From NCBI GenBank assembly GCA_021298355.1, contig JAJTEH010000014.1, positions 1 through 59,100 on the forward strand: DNA of 59,100 nt. Direction: 5' to 3'. The notes beneath the pieces are model-generated. The model saw only the letters and a list, made by a program, of their open reading frames with translations. It ran no database searches and was not told the origin of the DNA. Within the stretch, counting starts at the first letter, position 1. Every line of letters begins with the position of its first letter. Origin of the DNA: Flammeovirgaceae bacterium. Its GTDB lineage: Bacteria; Bacteroidota; Bacteroidia; Cytophagales; Cyclobacteriaceae. Positions 1 to 8,395 of the stretch are shown here, piece by piece. Position numbers and translations under genes: made by a program.

Positions 1-129
1 ATTATCTTATTCGATCCGATTTTTCAAGGTTTAGCAATTTCTTTAATGGGTGGAACCATCACCTCTACCATTCTTACTTTGGTTGTTGTGCCTTTACTAT
101 ATTTTAAAATGAAGAAAAACAATTCCTGA
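1..129 (+). CDS. C-terminal end of an RND-family efflux transporter (partial)
   Basis: Only the last 42 codons are present; the gene enters from the left edge. The reading frame gives a last transmembrane helix with the typical RND ending (GLAISLMGGTITSTI, then LTLVVVPLLYF) and a short basic tail KMKKNN. This is the conserved end of CusA/CzcA/AcrB-type inner-membrane proton antiporters. The PII-like gene that follows two bases later is of a kind often found beside metal-type RND pumps, so a heavy-metal efflux pump is favoured, but the substrate cannot be read from this fragment. Confidence 0.85.
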   Translation: MILFDPIFQGLAISLMGGTITSTILTLVVVPLLYFKMKKNNS

Positions 130-131
130 GT

Positions 132-443
132 ATGAAACTATTAGTAGTAACCTTTATTAGAGAACATCAACAAGCTGTAATAGCGTTGGTGCAAAAAGCA
201 GGTGTTAAAATATTTAGCCTGACTGAAACAAGTGGAATCAAACAGAAAGAGGAACAAGCTGTAACCGAAAATTGGTTTGGTGGTGCACAAATTGCTTTTG
301 ATTCAATGGTATTATTCAGTTTTACAGAAGAAACAAGTGCGAAGAAAGTAATTGAAATAACCAAGGAGTTTAATAAAACGGAAGGAAAGGATTTTCCGGT
401 TAGAAGTTTTATAGTATCCGTTGATCAATCAAACCTTGATTAA
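132..443 (+). CDS. Small PII-like protein next to RND pump
   Basis: A 103-residue protein starting two bases after the stop of the RND gene, so almost certainly co-transcribed with it. Size and pattern fit the PII-like ferredoxin fold: an N-terminal strand MKLLVVTFI, a helix, a strand around FSLTET, a central loop, a strand DSMVLFSF, a second helix EETSAKKVIEITKEF and a final strand RSFIVSVDQ. Small PII-like proteins (DUF3240-type and relatives) are known beside CusA-type efflux pumps, where they are thought to sense metal or nucleotide. The family assignment is by pattern only and the ligand is unknown. Confidence 0.6.
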   Translation: MKLLVVTFIREHQQAVIALVQKAGVKIFSLTETSGIKQKEEQAVTENWFGGAQIAFDSMVLFSFTEETSAKKVIEITKEFNKTEGKDFPVRSFIVSVDQSNLD

Positions 444-449
444 AATTAT

Positions 450-590
450 ATGCTAACCAATCAATCAACACCAACTTATTCAATGGGTTTTGTAGTAGCC
501 TTGCAGAATTTAGAAAGAGTTTGCCAACAACATGCAAACGAAAAAATTTGTTTAAAAAATGTAAAAAGAAAAAAGAAGAATCATGATTAA
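450..590 (+). CDS. Possible small protein, 46 aa, overlapping the next gene
   Basis: An ATG-started frame of 46 codons fills the gap between the PII-like gene and the DUF2892 gene. Its stop overlaps the next start in ATGATTAA, an arrangement that suggests translational coupling. The product has a short N-terminal stretch ending YSMGFVVALQNLE, two cysteines and a very basic tail KNVKRKKKNHD. I recognise no family. The gap is otherwise unexplained, but a chance ORF of this length is possible. Confidence 0.35.
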   Translation: MLTNQSTPTYSMGFVVALQNLERVCQQHANEKICLKNVKRKKKNHD

Positions 591-780
591 AGAAAACGTA
601 ATCAGAGCAGTTGCCGGCACGATAGTGCTTATAAGTATAACCCTATCCATATTCGTACATCAATATTGGCTTGGACTAACCGCCTTTGTAGGTTTAAATT
701 TATTGCAATCGTCTTTCACAAAATTTTGTCCTTTAGAATGTGTACTTGACAGAACAGTATACAAGAAAACCACAAAATAG
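583..780 (+). CDS. DUF2892 (YgaP-type transmembrane) small membrane protein
   Basis: A 65-residue protein with two hydrophobic segments (about residues 8-25 and 29-43). It has the pattern of the DUF2892 domain, which is also the membrane part of the rhodanese protein YgaP: N-terminal IRAVAGTIVLIS, then GLTAFVGLNLLQSSFTKFCP and a cysteine pair, CP and C (residues 49 and 53). The cysteine signature is typical of the family. Function is not established; such genes often accompany thiol, sulfur or metal resistance genes, which fits the RND neighbour. A hairpin terminator follows 70 bases downstream. Confidence 0.7.
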   Translation: MIKENVIRAVAGTIVLISITLSIFVHQYWLGLTAFVGLNLLQSSFTKFCPLECVLDRTVYKKTTK

Positions 781-852
781 ACTTCTATTAGTGTTTGATA
801 TTTTGTCTGTTTAAAAGTGTTGAGGGATAAGCCGGATAAAACAGACCGTTTA

Positions 853-880
853 GGTAGAAAGTACAATCTTTCTGCCTTTT
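853..880 (+). terminator. Rho-independent terminator after the efflux-linked genes
   Basis: A 9-bp stem GGTAGAAAG / CTTTCTGCC (one G-T pair) with loop TACAAT is followed by TTTT. It lies between the DUF2892 gene and def and separates the two transcription units. Confidence 0.65.
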
Positions 881-923
881 GCTTTATCTGTAAACGTTAT
901 CCAAATTCCTTTTAAAAAATTTC

Positions 924-931
924 TACCTTTG
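924..931 (+). promoter_or_regulatory. Bacteroidota -7 box upstream of def
   Basis: TACCTTTG matches the TAnnTTTG consensus of the Bacteroidota primary sigma factor. It ends only 4 bases before the def start codon, so the transcript would begin at or next to the ATG. No clear -33 TTG is seen. Confidence 0.45.
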
Positions 932-935
932 CAAT

Positions 936-1505
936 ATGATTTACCCAATTGTTGTTTACGGAGACCCTGTACTTAGACAGCGCGCTAAAGACATTGAAAA
1001 AGGAAGTGATATAACACAACTTATAGCTGATATGCACGAAACCATGCAAGCCGCACATGGAATAGGTTTGGCAGCGCCACAAATTGGCAAGAGCGTACGC
1101 TTATTTGTTGTCGATGCAACAACGCTAGAACCAGAAGAAGGAGAGGAGGACGAAGCAGAAGATTTAAGCGATTTCAAAAAAGCATTTATCAATCCGCAAA
1201 TTATAGAAGAGTCGGGCGAACCCTGGGCTTTCGAAGAAGGTTGTTTAAGCATACCGAATCTTAGAGAGAATGTGGCGAGAAAAGAAACCGTGCGCATCAA
1301 ATACTACAATGAAAATTGGGAGTTGAAAGAAGAAGTGTACGATGGCATGAAAGCCAGAATTATTCAACATGAATACGACCACATCGAAGGGAAATTATTT
1401 ATCGATTATTTATCTCCCTTTAAGAAGAGATTGTTGAAAGGCAAATTGGCCGACATCACCAAAGGAAAAGTGAATACAGATTACAGAATCACAATTCCAA
1501 AGTAA
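936..1505 (+). CDS. def: Peptide deformylase
   Basis: This enzyme removes the formyl group from the N-terminal methionine of new proteins. All three family motifs are present: GIGLAAPQ (residues 42-49), EGCLSIP (101-107, metal-binding Cys103) and QHEYDH (144-149, with His145, catalytic Glu146 and His149). Length (189 aa) is normal. An acidic insertion (EEGEEDEAEDLS, residues 67-78) sits between the first two motifs, as is common in Bacteroidota enzymes. The start MIYPIVVYGDPVLR matches the family N-terminus. The gene heads an operon with the aminotransferase that starts one base after its stop. A -7 box nearly touches the start codon. Confidence 0.97.
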   Translation: MIYPIVVYGDPVLRQRAKDIEKGSDITQLIADMHETMQAAHGIGLAAPQIGKSVRLFVVDATTLEPEEGEEDEAEDLSDFKKAFINPQIIEESGEPWAFEEGCLSIPNLRENVARKETVRIKYYNENWELKEEVYDGMKARIIQHEYDHIEGKLFIDYLSPFKKRLLKGKLADITKGKVNTDYRITIPK

Positions 1506-1506
1506 A

Positions 1507-2658
1507 ATGAGTTTTCAACTGCCTAAATCAAAATTGCCACAGGTTGGTACAACCATCTTTACGGTAATGTCGAAACTGGCTGCCGAGCAAGGCGCCATTA
1601 ATTTATCACAAGGCTTTCCTGACTTCCCGCTCGATGGTCGATTAATTGAGTTGGTCAACGAAGCCATGCAGGAAGGATTCAATCAATATGCACCAATGCC
1701 GGGTTGGCCTGCATTAAGGCAAGTAATCAGTGAAGTAATAGAAAAAACATATACAATCAACGTTAATCTTGAAACAGAGATAACTGTAACAGCCGGAGGA
1801 ACACAAGCGCTGTTTGCTATTTTTCAATCTTTATTTTCAAAAGAAGATGAGGTACTGGTTCTCGATCCTTCTTACGATTCCTACCGACCGGCAATTGAAT
1901 TAAGTGGAGCCAAAGCAATCTCAATTTCATTAACACCGCCAACTTATTCCATCGATTGGAATTTGGTGGAACACCATATTACACCGAATACAAAAGGAAT
2001 CATCATCAACACACCGCATAATCCAACAGGTTCTGTTTTTACAGAGCAAGATTGGGTGGCATTAGAAAAATTAGCACTCACGCATGATTTAATAGTGATA
2101 AGCGATGAAGTGTATGAACGCATTATTTTCGATGAACAGAAACATGAAAGTGTATTGAGCAGAAAGGCGCTGCGCAATCAAAGTGTAGCTGTTTTTTCTT
2201 TCGGCAAAACCTTTCATGCCACCGGATGGAAAACCGGATACATTGTAGCTTCAGAACTTTTAACAAAAGAAATACGAAAAGCACATCAGTTTATGGTTTT
2301 CAGTGTGCATACACCCACACAAGTAGCCTTAGCAGCATACATGCAAAATCCTGAACATTATCTGTTGCTCGGAAAATTTTACCAGCGAAAACGCGATTTG
2401 TTTTTGCAAACCATACAAGGCAGCAGTTGGCAACCTTTGCCGTGTAAAGGGTCGTACTTTCAATTACTGAGTTATAAAAATTTTTCTAACGAAAAAGACA
2501 CAGCGTTGGCAGAAGAAATAACCATCAAACAAAAAGTAGCTTCTATTCCTGTTTCTGTATTTTATGCAACAGGCGAAGATCACAAAGTGCTTAGGTTTTG
2601 TTTTGCCAAGAAAGACGAAACCCTAGAACAAGCAGGAAAAATTTTACGACAATTTTAA
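1507..2658 (+). CDS. PLP-dependent aminotransferase, methionine/kynurenine type
   Basis: A 383-residue class I/II aminotransferase. N-terminal LSQGFPDFP (33-41), NTPHNPTG (168-175), SDEVYE (199-204) and the PLP-lysine motif SFGKTFHATGWKTGY (Lys234) closely follow E. coli YbdL and related methionine or kynurenine aminotransferases. The likely reaction is transamination of methionine or an aromatic amino acid with a 2-oxo acid. It begins one base after def and is followed 12 bases later by a GNAT gene, so all three are probably co-transcribed. Pairing with def is suggestive of methionine metabolism, but that is inference. Confidence 0.88.
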   Translation: MSFQLPKSKLPQVGTTIFTVMSKLAAEQGAINLSQGFPDFPLDGRLIELVNEAMQEGFNQYAPMPGWPALRQVISEVIEKTYTINVNLETEITVTAGGTQALFAIFQSLFSKEDEVLVLDPSYDSYRPAIELSGAKAISISLTPPTYSIDWNLVEHHITPNTKGIIINTPHNPTGSVFTEQDWVALEKLALTHDLIVISDEVYERIIFDEQKHESVLSRKALRNQSVAVFSFGKTFHATGWKTGYIVASELLTKEIRKAHQFMVFSVHTPTQVALAAYMQNPEHYLLLGKFYQRKRDLFLQTIQGSSWQPLPCKGSYFQLLSYKNFSNEKDTALAEEITIKQKVASIPVSVFYATGEDHKVLRFCFAKKDETLEQAGKILRQF

Positions 2659-2670
2659 ATGTAAAAGTCG

Positions 2671-3213
2671 ATGAGTATGTTGATGCATGATCATACCATA
2701 GGAAAGATAAGGCCTGCAACATTAGCTGATGTAAACGTACTTAATGCATTAGTTAACTCTGCCTACAGAGGAGAAACCTCTAAAAAAGGATGGACTACCG
2801 AGGCCGATCTGTTAGATGGAACCCGAATAGATGAGGCGGCACTTCACGATTTAATTAATAAGAAGGGAACAACAGTATTGTGTTACGAAACAGAAAGTAC
2901 CATTAAAGCGTGTGTTGAATTGCGAGAAGAGGAAGATAAATTGTATTTGGGCATGCTAAGCGTTAGCCCCGGTTTACAGGGAAGTGGCATCGGAAAAGTA
3001 TTATTAAAAGAAGCTGAGTTTTTTGCGAAAGAAAAAGGACTATCATACATATACATGACCGTTATTTCGGTTCGAGCCGAGCTCATCGCTTGGTATCAAA
3101 GACATGGCTACCAGGTAACAGGCGAGAGAAAACCATTTGTTGTTCCTGACATCCGCTGGGGAATTCCTAAACAGCCTTTAGAGTTTGTAGTTTTGAGAAA
3201 ACCTATTTTGTAA
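2671..3213 (+). CDS. GNAT-family N-acetyltransferase
   Basis: About 180 residues with the GNAT fold: N-terminal IRPATLADVNVLNALVNSAY, central strand LYLGMLSVSP followed by the acetyl-CoA loop GLQGSGIGKVLLKEAE (an R/Q-x-x-G-x-G/A match), and the late motif AWYQRHGYQVTGE. This identifies a cytosolic acetyl-CoA-dependent transferase; the acceptor is unknown. The start is uncertain: ATGs occur at 2671, 2677, 2683 and nearby. It is the last gene of the def operon. Confidence 0.85.
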   Translation: MSMLMHDHTIGKIRPATLADVNVLNALVNSAYRGETSKKGWTTEADLLDGTRIDEAALHDLINKKGTTVLCYETESTIKACVELREEEDKLYLGMLSVSPGLQGSGIGKVLLKEAEFFAKEKGLSYIYMTVISVRAELIAWYQRHGYQVTGERKPFVVPDIRWGIPKQPLEFVVLRKPIL

Positions 3214-3308
3214 TTGAAGTAAGGAATTTCTCATTAATTTTAATATAAGCGCGATAAAGCGTATACCGCCATTTAGGTATAATCAGTATTTTAGTGTTTA
3301 AATCCCTT

Positions 3309-5723
3309 ATGCTCAGCAGTTATATTCGGTCTATTATCAGGCACATAGTAAGGCAGCGAAGTTTCTCTGCCATTATTGTATCTGGTTTAACAGTAGGAAT
3401 AACAGCAAGTTTATTACTCGTTTTATATATACAAGATGAATGGAGCTTCGATCGATTTCATCAAGATGCCAACTCAATGTATAGAGTAACCCTTACTGGA
3501 AATCTGAAAGGTACACCAGTAAATACGGTTAAAGTTGGTTTTCCTGTTGCGCCAGACTTGCAAAAGGAATTACCTGAAATAGCATCTTACTGCCGATTAA
3601 CAGCCTGGAAAAGTTTTCCAATTCAATATGAAAAGTATGCCAGCACAGAAGAGTATCTGTTGTTAGCTGATGCACAGTTTTTTACTTTCTTTTCTTTTTC
3701 ATTAAAAATAGGAGAGAAACAAAACGTATTGCAAGGTGCGCATAAGGTTGTTATCAGCGAAAGTGCTGCACGTAGAATATTTAACTATCGTGGTCCGGAA
3801 GATCCCTCACCTATTGGCAAAGTAATTAAGTTAGCACAAGGGTATGAGGCTATTGTAAGCGGAATAGCCGAAGATGCTCCCACAAATTCTCACTTCAGAT
3901 ATTCCATTATTCTATCGATTGACAGCTGGAATGAAATACAGCAAAAAAAAGAATGGATAAGCGAAGACGTTTACACATATATTAAAATTAAACCCGATGT
4001 TTCTTTTGCTTCCTTTATCAATCGTTTTAAAAATGTTACACAGCATAAACTAGCAGAGGAGGTAAAGCGATACAGAGTAACAGTAGAGAATTTATTGGCA
4101 AGAGGAAATTCTTTAGCTTTTGATGTACAACCCTTAACATCGATTCATCTTCATAGTGCTTTTCCTACTGAAATAGAAAAGAATGGAAGTGCCCAGCAAA
4201 TTTATCTTTTTTCTGCCATTGCAATTTTCATCATCTTATTAGCGTGTATAAATTTTGTTAACCTTTCTACTGCCAGAGCGAATAGTCGTGCTAAAGAAGT
4301 AGGTATCCGTAAAACAATTGGTGCCGGTAACAAAGAACTTGTGTTTCATTTTTTAATTGAAACATATGCATACACATTTCTTTCTCTTCTGTTTGCGTTA
4401 GTTTTAGTAGCAACAGCAATTGTGCCGATGAACATCCTCACCGGTAAAATGTTAAGTTTATCGGCTTTGGTTAATCCAATATTTGTTAGCAGCATTTTAC
4501 TCTTTTTGTTACTAACAGGTTTGCTTTCAGGAACGTATCCTGCATTTTTTCTTTCCTATTTAAGTCCTGCCAACATCTTGAAAGGGAGTATTGCCAAAGG
4601 GATCACCACCTTTAAAATCAGAAATGTGTTAGTTAGTTTTCAGTTTGGTGTTACCATAGCATTGTTAATTGCCTGTTGGGTTACGGCCAATCAAATTCAT
4701 TTGTTGCAGGCAAAAGATAGCGGCTTGCCCGATAAACATTTAATTCGATTGTTTCATACTGCTAATTTAAAAGATGCTGAGAGCTTATTTAAGCAGGAAG
4801 TGTTGCAAATTAAAGAAGTAACCAATTTTGCTTACGTCAATCAAACTCCTCCGGCTGTAGACTGGTCTGCGGTATATCGAAAGGATTCCTTGCCACAAGA
4901 ATATATCGCCAACACAATTTTTGCTGAGCAGGATATTTTTAAAACACTTTCCCTTCAATTTATGGAAGGAGCCGCCTTTACTAATGCGGACACCAACTTA
5001 GTTGTTATCAATCAACAAGCTGCTCGTAAATTAAACATTCAAAATTTAAAAACGGATGTTTGGCTACATACTGTTGATTCTTTTCCAAAAAATTTTAAAG
5101 TAGTAGGTATCATCAAAGATTTTCATTTCAAATCTTTAAAAAGTAAAATTGAACCTCTTGTAATTCACACAAAATCTAATCCAAGTTGGGAAGCTGTTAT
5201 TAGAATAAAAGAAGATTCTGATTTCGAACAAGTAAACGAAAAGCTCAAACAAATTTGGCTTCGCTACGCAGGTAATATTCCTTTCGAATCTTTCTATGTT
5301 CATAATCAGTTTCATCAATCTTTCGAAGGAGAAGAGAAGATCGTATGGGTGCTGGGTATTTTTTCAGCACTAGCTTGTATTATAGCGTCATTAGGATTAA
5401 TTGGTTTGGTAACCTATGCCATAGAGCAAAAATCAAAAGCAACGGGTGTTCGCATGGTATTAGGTGCAAAGCCAGGTCAGATTGTAAATCATTTTTTAAA
5501 AGCATTTACATGGCAAATCATAAAAGCTTTTGGTATTGCTGTGCCTGTTACCTGGTACATAGAATGGAAATGGATTAATACCTTTCCATACCAAATTGGT
5601 TTTCCCGTTTTTGTTTTTGCAATGGTAGGAGTAGGTGTTTTCTTACTTGTAGTTTTAGTCGTTACAGCTAAAGTTTTGCCTTCCATTCGTAAAAACCCTA
5701 TTCTACTGCTCAGAGATGAATAA
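3309..5723 (+). CDS. FtsX/MacB-type ABC transporter permease (large, duplicated)
   Basis: An integral membrane protein of about 804 residues with the layout common in Bacteroidota: N-terminal helix, MacB-type periplasmic domain, a three-helix FtsX core (with STARANSRAKEVGIRKTIGAGNKELVFHF split across helices 2 and 3), a second periplasmic domain (VVGIIKDFHFKSLKSKI) and a second FtsX core (VTYAIEQKSKATGVRMVLGAKPGQI) ending KNPILLLRDE. Proteins of this kind move lipids, peptides or lipoproteins, or act as mechanotransmission exporters, with a separate ATPase; none is encoded nearby. I prefer ATG 3309 because MLSSYIRSIIRHI aligns with the family start; an in-frame GTG lies at 3294. Confidence 0.9.
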   Translation: MLSSYIRSIIRHIVRQRSFSAIIVSGLTVGITASLLLVLYIQDEWSFDRFHQDANSMYRVTLTGNLKGTPVNTVKVGFPVAPDLQKELPEIASYCRLTAWKSFPIQYEKYASTEEYLLLADAQFFTFFSFSLKIGEKQNVLQGAHKVVISESAARRIFNYRGPEDPSPIGKVIKLAQGYEAIVSGIAEDAPTNSHFRYSIILSIDSWNEIQQKKEWISEDVYTYIKIKPDVSFASFINRFKNVTQHKLAEEVKRYRVTVENLLARGNSLAFDVQPLTSIHLHSAFPTEIEKNGSAQQIYLFSAIAIFIILLACINFVNLSTARANSRAKEVGIRKTIGAGNKELVFHFLIETYAYTFLSLLFALVLVATAIVPMNILTGKMLSLSALVNPIFVSSILLFLLLTGLLSGTYPAFFLSYLSPANILKGSIAKGITTFKIRNVLVSFQFGVTIALLIACWVTANQIHLLQAKDSGLPDKHLIRLFHTANLKDAESLFKQEVLQIKEVTNFAYVNQTPPAVDWSAVYRKDSLPQEYIANTIFAEQDIFKTLSLQFMEGAAFTNADTNLVVINQQAARKLNIQNLKTDVWLHTVDSFPKNFKVVGIIKDFHFKSLKSKIEPLVIHTKSNPSWEAVIRIKEDSDFEQVNEKLKQIWLRYAGNIPFESFYVHNQFHQSFEGEEKIVWVLGIFSALACIIASLGLIGLVTYAIEQKSKATGVRMVLGAKPGQIVNHFLKAFTWQIIKAFGIAVPVTWYIEWKWINTFPYQIGFPVFVFAMVGVGVFLLVVLVVTAKVLPSIRKNPILLLRDE

Positions 5724-5852
5724 GAAGTCAATCATTTTTGATATGAGTTTCTATTCGCTCATCCTTGCATAATCTTCCTTTGTAAGAAAAGTTTAGCTTA
5801 GTTAGTACAAAACTATTTATATTGTTTCCATTCTCAAACCATTGTTATTATC

Positions 5853-7313
5853 ATGAAATTCTTATTCTGTTTATTTATCGCTTGTAATCCTTTTGTGTTG
5901 TTGGCCCAAACCAACGATATGCCACAAGATTTTCTTTCTGCAAACTGGCATAAAGAAAGAAGAAATCAATTGCGCAATCAATTACCTGCAAAAAGTGTAG
6001 CCGTTTTTTTTGCTAATGCTGTACGCAACAGAAGCAACGATGTAGATTTTGTTTACCATCAGGATCCGGATTTTTATTACTTAACCGGCTATCGCGAGCC
6101 CAATGCTGTGTTATTGATTTTTAAAGAAAAACAAATGGGCGAAAATGGAATTCAGTATGACGAAGCAATTTTTGTACAACCGAATAATCCTATTCGCGAA
6201 ATGTGGACAGGCCGAAGATTAGGAAGCGTAGCAGCAAAAGAAAAATTAGGTTTGAACTTAGCTTTTAATAATTCAGCATTTAAAAAATTTAAAATAGATT
6301 TTTCTTCCTTTAATGAAGTTCTGTTTTTTGATTTCTACAACGATGTGCGTAACGATGAAGGCGATTCTTCTGATTTATATGATTTAATTGAACAGTTTAA
6401 GATAAAAGCAAATTATCCTTCTGCTAATTCCTTAGAATTAAAAAGAGAACTTCCTCCGAATTTAAACTTGAAAAAGTTGAGTGGTATTATGGATAATTTG
6501 CGCGGCATTAAAACAGCTGAAGAAATAGACATGCTCCGAAAAGCAGTAACTATTTCTTGCTTAGGCCAAAACGAAGTAATGAAAGCAATGCGCCCCGGTA
6601 TGAGCGAGCGCGAAGTTCAAGGCATTCACGAATATATATTTAAGCGTTATCAGGCTGAAGATGTGGGGTATCCTTCGATTGTGGGTGGCGGGCACAACGG
6701 TTGCATTTTACATTATATTGATAATTATAAACCGGCATTGAGCTCGAAAGAATTAATTCTGATGGATTTAGGTGCAGAATACCACGGATATACAGCCGAT
6801 ATTACACGAACAATTCCGGTAGGCGGAACTTTTTCTACCGAACAAAAATTAGTGTACGATCTGGTTTTAAAAGCGCAAGAAGCGGGGATGAAAGTTTGTA
6901 AAGAAGGCGTAGCCTTCGATAAAATTTATGCTGAAACGGCAAAAGTAATTTCTGAAGGATTGGTAGAGTTAGGTATTACAAAATCTCCTCGCGAATACGG
7001 CCAGTATTATCCGCATGGTTGTTGCCACCACATTGGTTTAGATGTACACGATAGAGGAAATTATGATGTGTTAAAAGAAAATATGGTTATAACAATCGAG
7101 CCAGGCATATACATCACCGATAAAAGCAAAGCAGACCCTAAATGGCATGGTATTGCCATACGTATTGAAGATGATTATTTGGTAACTAAAACTGGTTGCG
7201 AATTATTATCTGTTGTTGCACCGCGCACAACGGAAGCCATCGAAGCGATGATGAAACAAGCTAGTCCGTTTGATAGTTATGAGTTACCTCCTTTGGATGT
7301 GAAGAAAAGGTAA
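5853..7313 (+). CDS. Secreted Xaa-Pro aminopeptidase (M24B)
   Basis: A 486-residue metallopeptidase that removes an N-terminal residue preceding proline. A signal peptide (residues 1-18, ending FVLLAQ) points to the periplasm or outer surface. The N-terminal aminopeptidase-P domain (DPDFYYLTGYREPNAVLL) is followed by the pita-bread catalytic domain with metal ligands in LMDLGAEYHGYTADITRT, HHIGLDVHD, ITIEPGIYI and IAIRIEDDYLVT. A second, cytosolic member is encoded at 13352-14653, so the window carries two paralogs with different locations. It converges on hemB across a spacer with an inverted repeat. Confidence 0.93.
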   Translation: MKFLFCLFIACNPFVLLAQTNDMPQDFLSANWHKERRNQLRNQLPAKSVAVFFANAVRNRSNDVDFVYHQDPDFYYLTGYREPNAVLLIFKEKQMGENGIQYDEAIFVQPNNPIREMWTGRRLGSVAAKEKLGLNLAFNNSAFKKFKIDFSSFNEVLFFDFYNDVRNDEGDSSDLYDLIEQFKIKANYPSANSLELKRELPPNLNLKKLSGIMDNLRGIKTAEEIDMLRKAVTISCLGQNEVMKAMRPGMSEREVQGIHEYIFKRYQAEDVGYPSIVGGGHNGCILHYIDNYKPALSSKELILMDLGAEYHGYTADITRTIPVGGTFSTEQKLVYDLVLKAQEAGMKVCKEGVAFDKIYAETAKVISEGLVELGITKSPREYGQYYPHGCCHHIGLDVHDRGNYDVLKENMVITIEPGIYITDKSKADPKWHGIAIRIEDDYLVTKTGCELLSVVAPRTTEAIEAMMKQASPFDSYELPPLDVKKR

Positions 7314-7337
7314 ATTTAGTAATTGGTTGTTTGTTTT

Positions 7338-7415
7338 TCGTTGTTCGTTTTAGAATGGTTATTGTAGATACGAATACTTAAAATCGATTTACCATTAACC
7401 AACAACGAACAACGA
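7338..7415. repeat. Inverted repeat between convergent genes
   Basis: TCGTTGTTCGTT (7338-7349) is perfectly complementary to AACGAACAACGA (7404-7415), and inside it AATGGT (7354-7359) pairs with ACCATT (7391-7396). Low-complexity GTTGTTCGTT-type sequence in short spacers is often seen in Bacteroidota genomes. Placed between two convergent stops, it may act as a long-armed bidirectional terminator; no T-run follows the arms. Confidence 0.5.
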
Positions 7416-7416
7416 C

Positions 7417-8394
7417 TTACTTCTTCTGCTCGGCAAACTCTTTTGCAAAATAAGTTAATATAATATCTGCGCCAGCGCGTTTGATGGAGAGCAAAATTTC
7501 ATTCATCACGCGGTTGCCATCCAGCCATTTTTTTTCGGCAGCGGCTTTTACCATGGCGTATTCTCCGCTTACATTATAGGCAGCAACAGGTAAGTTAGTT
7601 TGTTTCTTAATTTGTTGGATAACATCTAAATAAGAAAGAGCCGGTTTTATCATCAGAAAATCTGCACCTTCTTGTTCGTCTAAAGTTGCCTCTATCAAGG
7701 CTTCGCGCGCATTAGCCGGATCCATCTGGTATGTTTTCTTATCACCAAATTTTGGTGCAGAATCTAAGGCATCGCGAAAAGGATTATAAAAACCACTGGC
7801 ATATTTAGCTGTATAACTCATAATGGATACATCGGTAAATCCATTTTCATCCAAGGCTTTTCTAATGTAGCCAACACGGCCATCCATCATATCAGAAGGG
7901 CCAATAATATCGATGCCTGTAGCTGCTTGGGCAACAGCCATTTTACCTAAGATGTCGAGTGTTTTATCATTGATTATTTTTCCATCTTCTACTAAACCAT
8001 CATGCCCATCCGATGAATATGGATCCATGGCTACGTCTGTCATAATACAAGCTTCCGGAAATTGTTTTTTAATTTCCTTTAATGCTTTTAGGTAAAAGAA
8101 ATTTTGGTCGTAGCTTTTGCTGGCAGTTTTGTCTTTTAAATGGTCTTCTACAGCCGGAAAAATATCGAAGGCAATAATACCCAACTTCATGCAGTATTCA
8201 ATTTCCTTCAGCATTAAATCGAGAGAAAGCCTGTAAATGCCGGGCATAGATTCTACGGCAATTTTTTTGTTTGTTCCGTCTATTAAAAAAAGGGGAAACA
8301 ATAAATCGTTTAAGCGTACTTCATTTTCTCTTACTATCGAACGAATAGCTTCGCTTTTTCTGTTTCTGCGTGGCCTGCGAATGTTTATTTCCAT
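7417..8394 (-). CDS. hemB: Porphobilinogen synthase (5-aminolevulinate dehydratase)
   Basis: It condenses two 5-aminolevulinate molecules to porphobilinogen in heme and corrin synthesis. It is a normal-length enzyme (325 aa) with N-terminal RRPRRNR, the Schiff-base lysine region MIKPALSYLD and a second conserved lysine in SYTAKYASGFYNPFRDA. The metal-site segment reads DVAMDPYSSDGHDG, with none of the cysteines of zinc-dependent HemB, so the enzyme should be of the zinc-independent (Mg/K) type. It is the last gene of a minus-strand operon, one base after the upstream small secreted protein gene. Confidence 0.96.
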   Translation of the reverse strand: MEINIRRPRRNRKSEAIRSIVRENEVRLNDLLFPLFLIDGTNKKIAVESMPGIYRLSLDLMLKEIEYCMKLGIIAFDIFPAVEDHLKDKTASKSYDQNFFYLKALKEIKKQFPEACIMTDVAMDPYSSDGHDGLVEDGKIINDKTLDILGKMAVAQAATGIDIIGPSDMMDGRVGYIRKALDENGFTDVSIMSYTAKYASGFYNPFRDALDSAPKFGDKKTYQMDPANAREALIEATLDEQEGADFLMIKPALSYLDVIQQIKKQTNLPVAAYNVSGEYAMVKAAAEKKWLDGNRVMNEILLSIKRAGADIILTYFAKEFAEQKK

Positions 8395-8395
8395 T

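Noticed and set aside
7338-7415. CRISPR-like repeat
   Set aside because: Only two arms in inverted orientation, no regular spacers.
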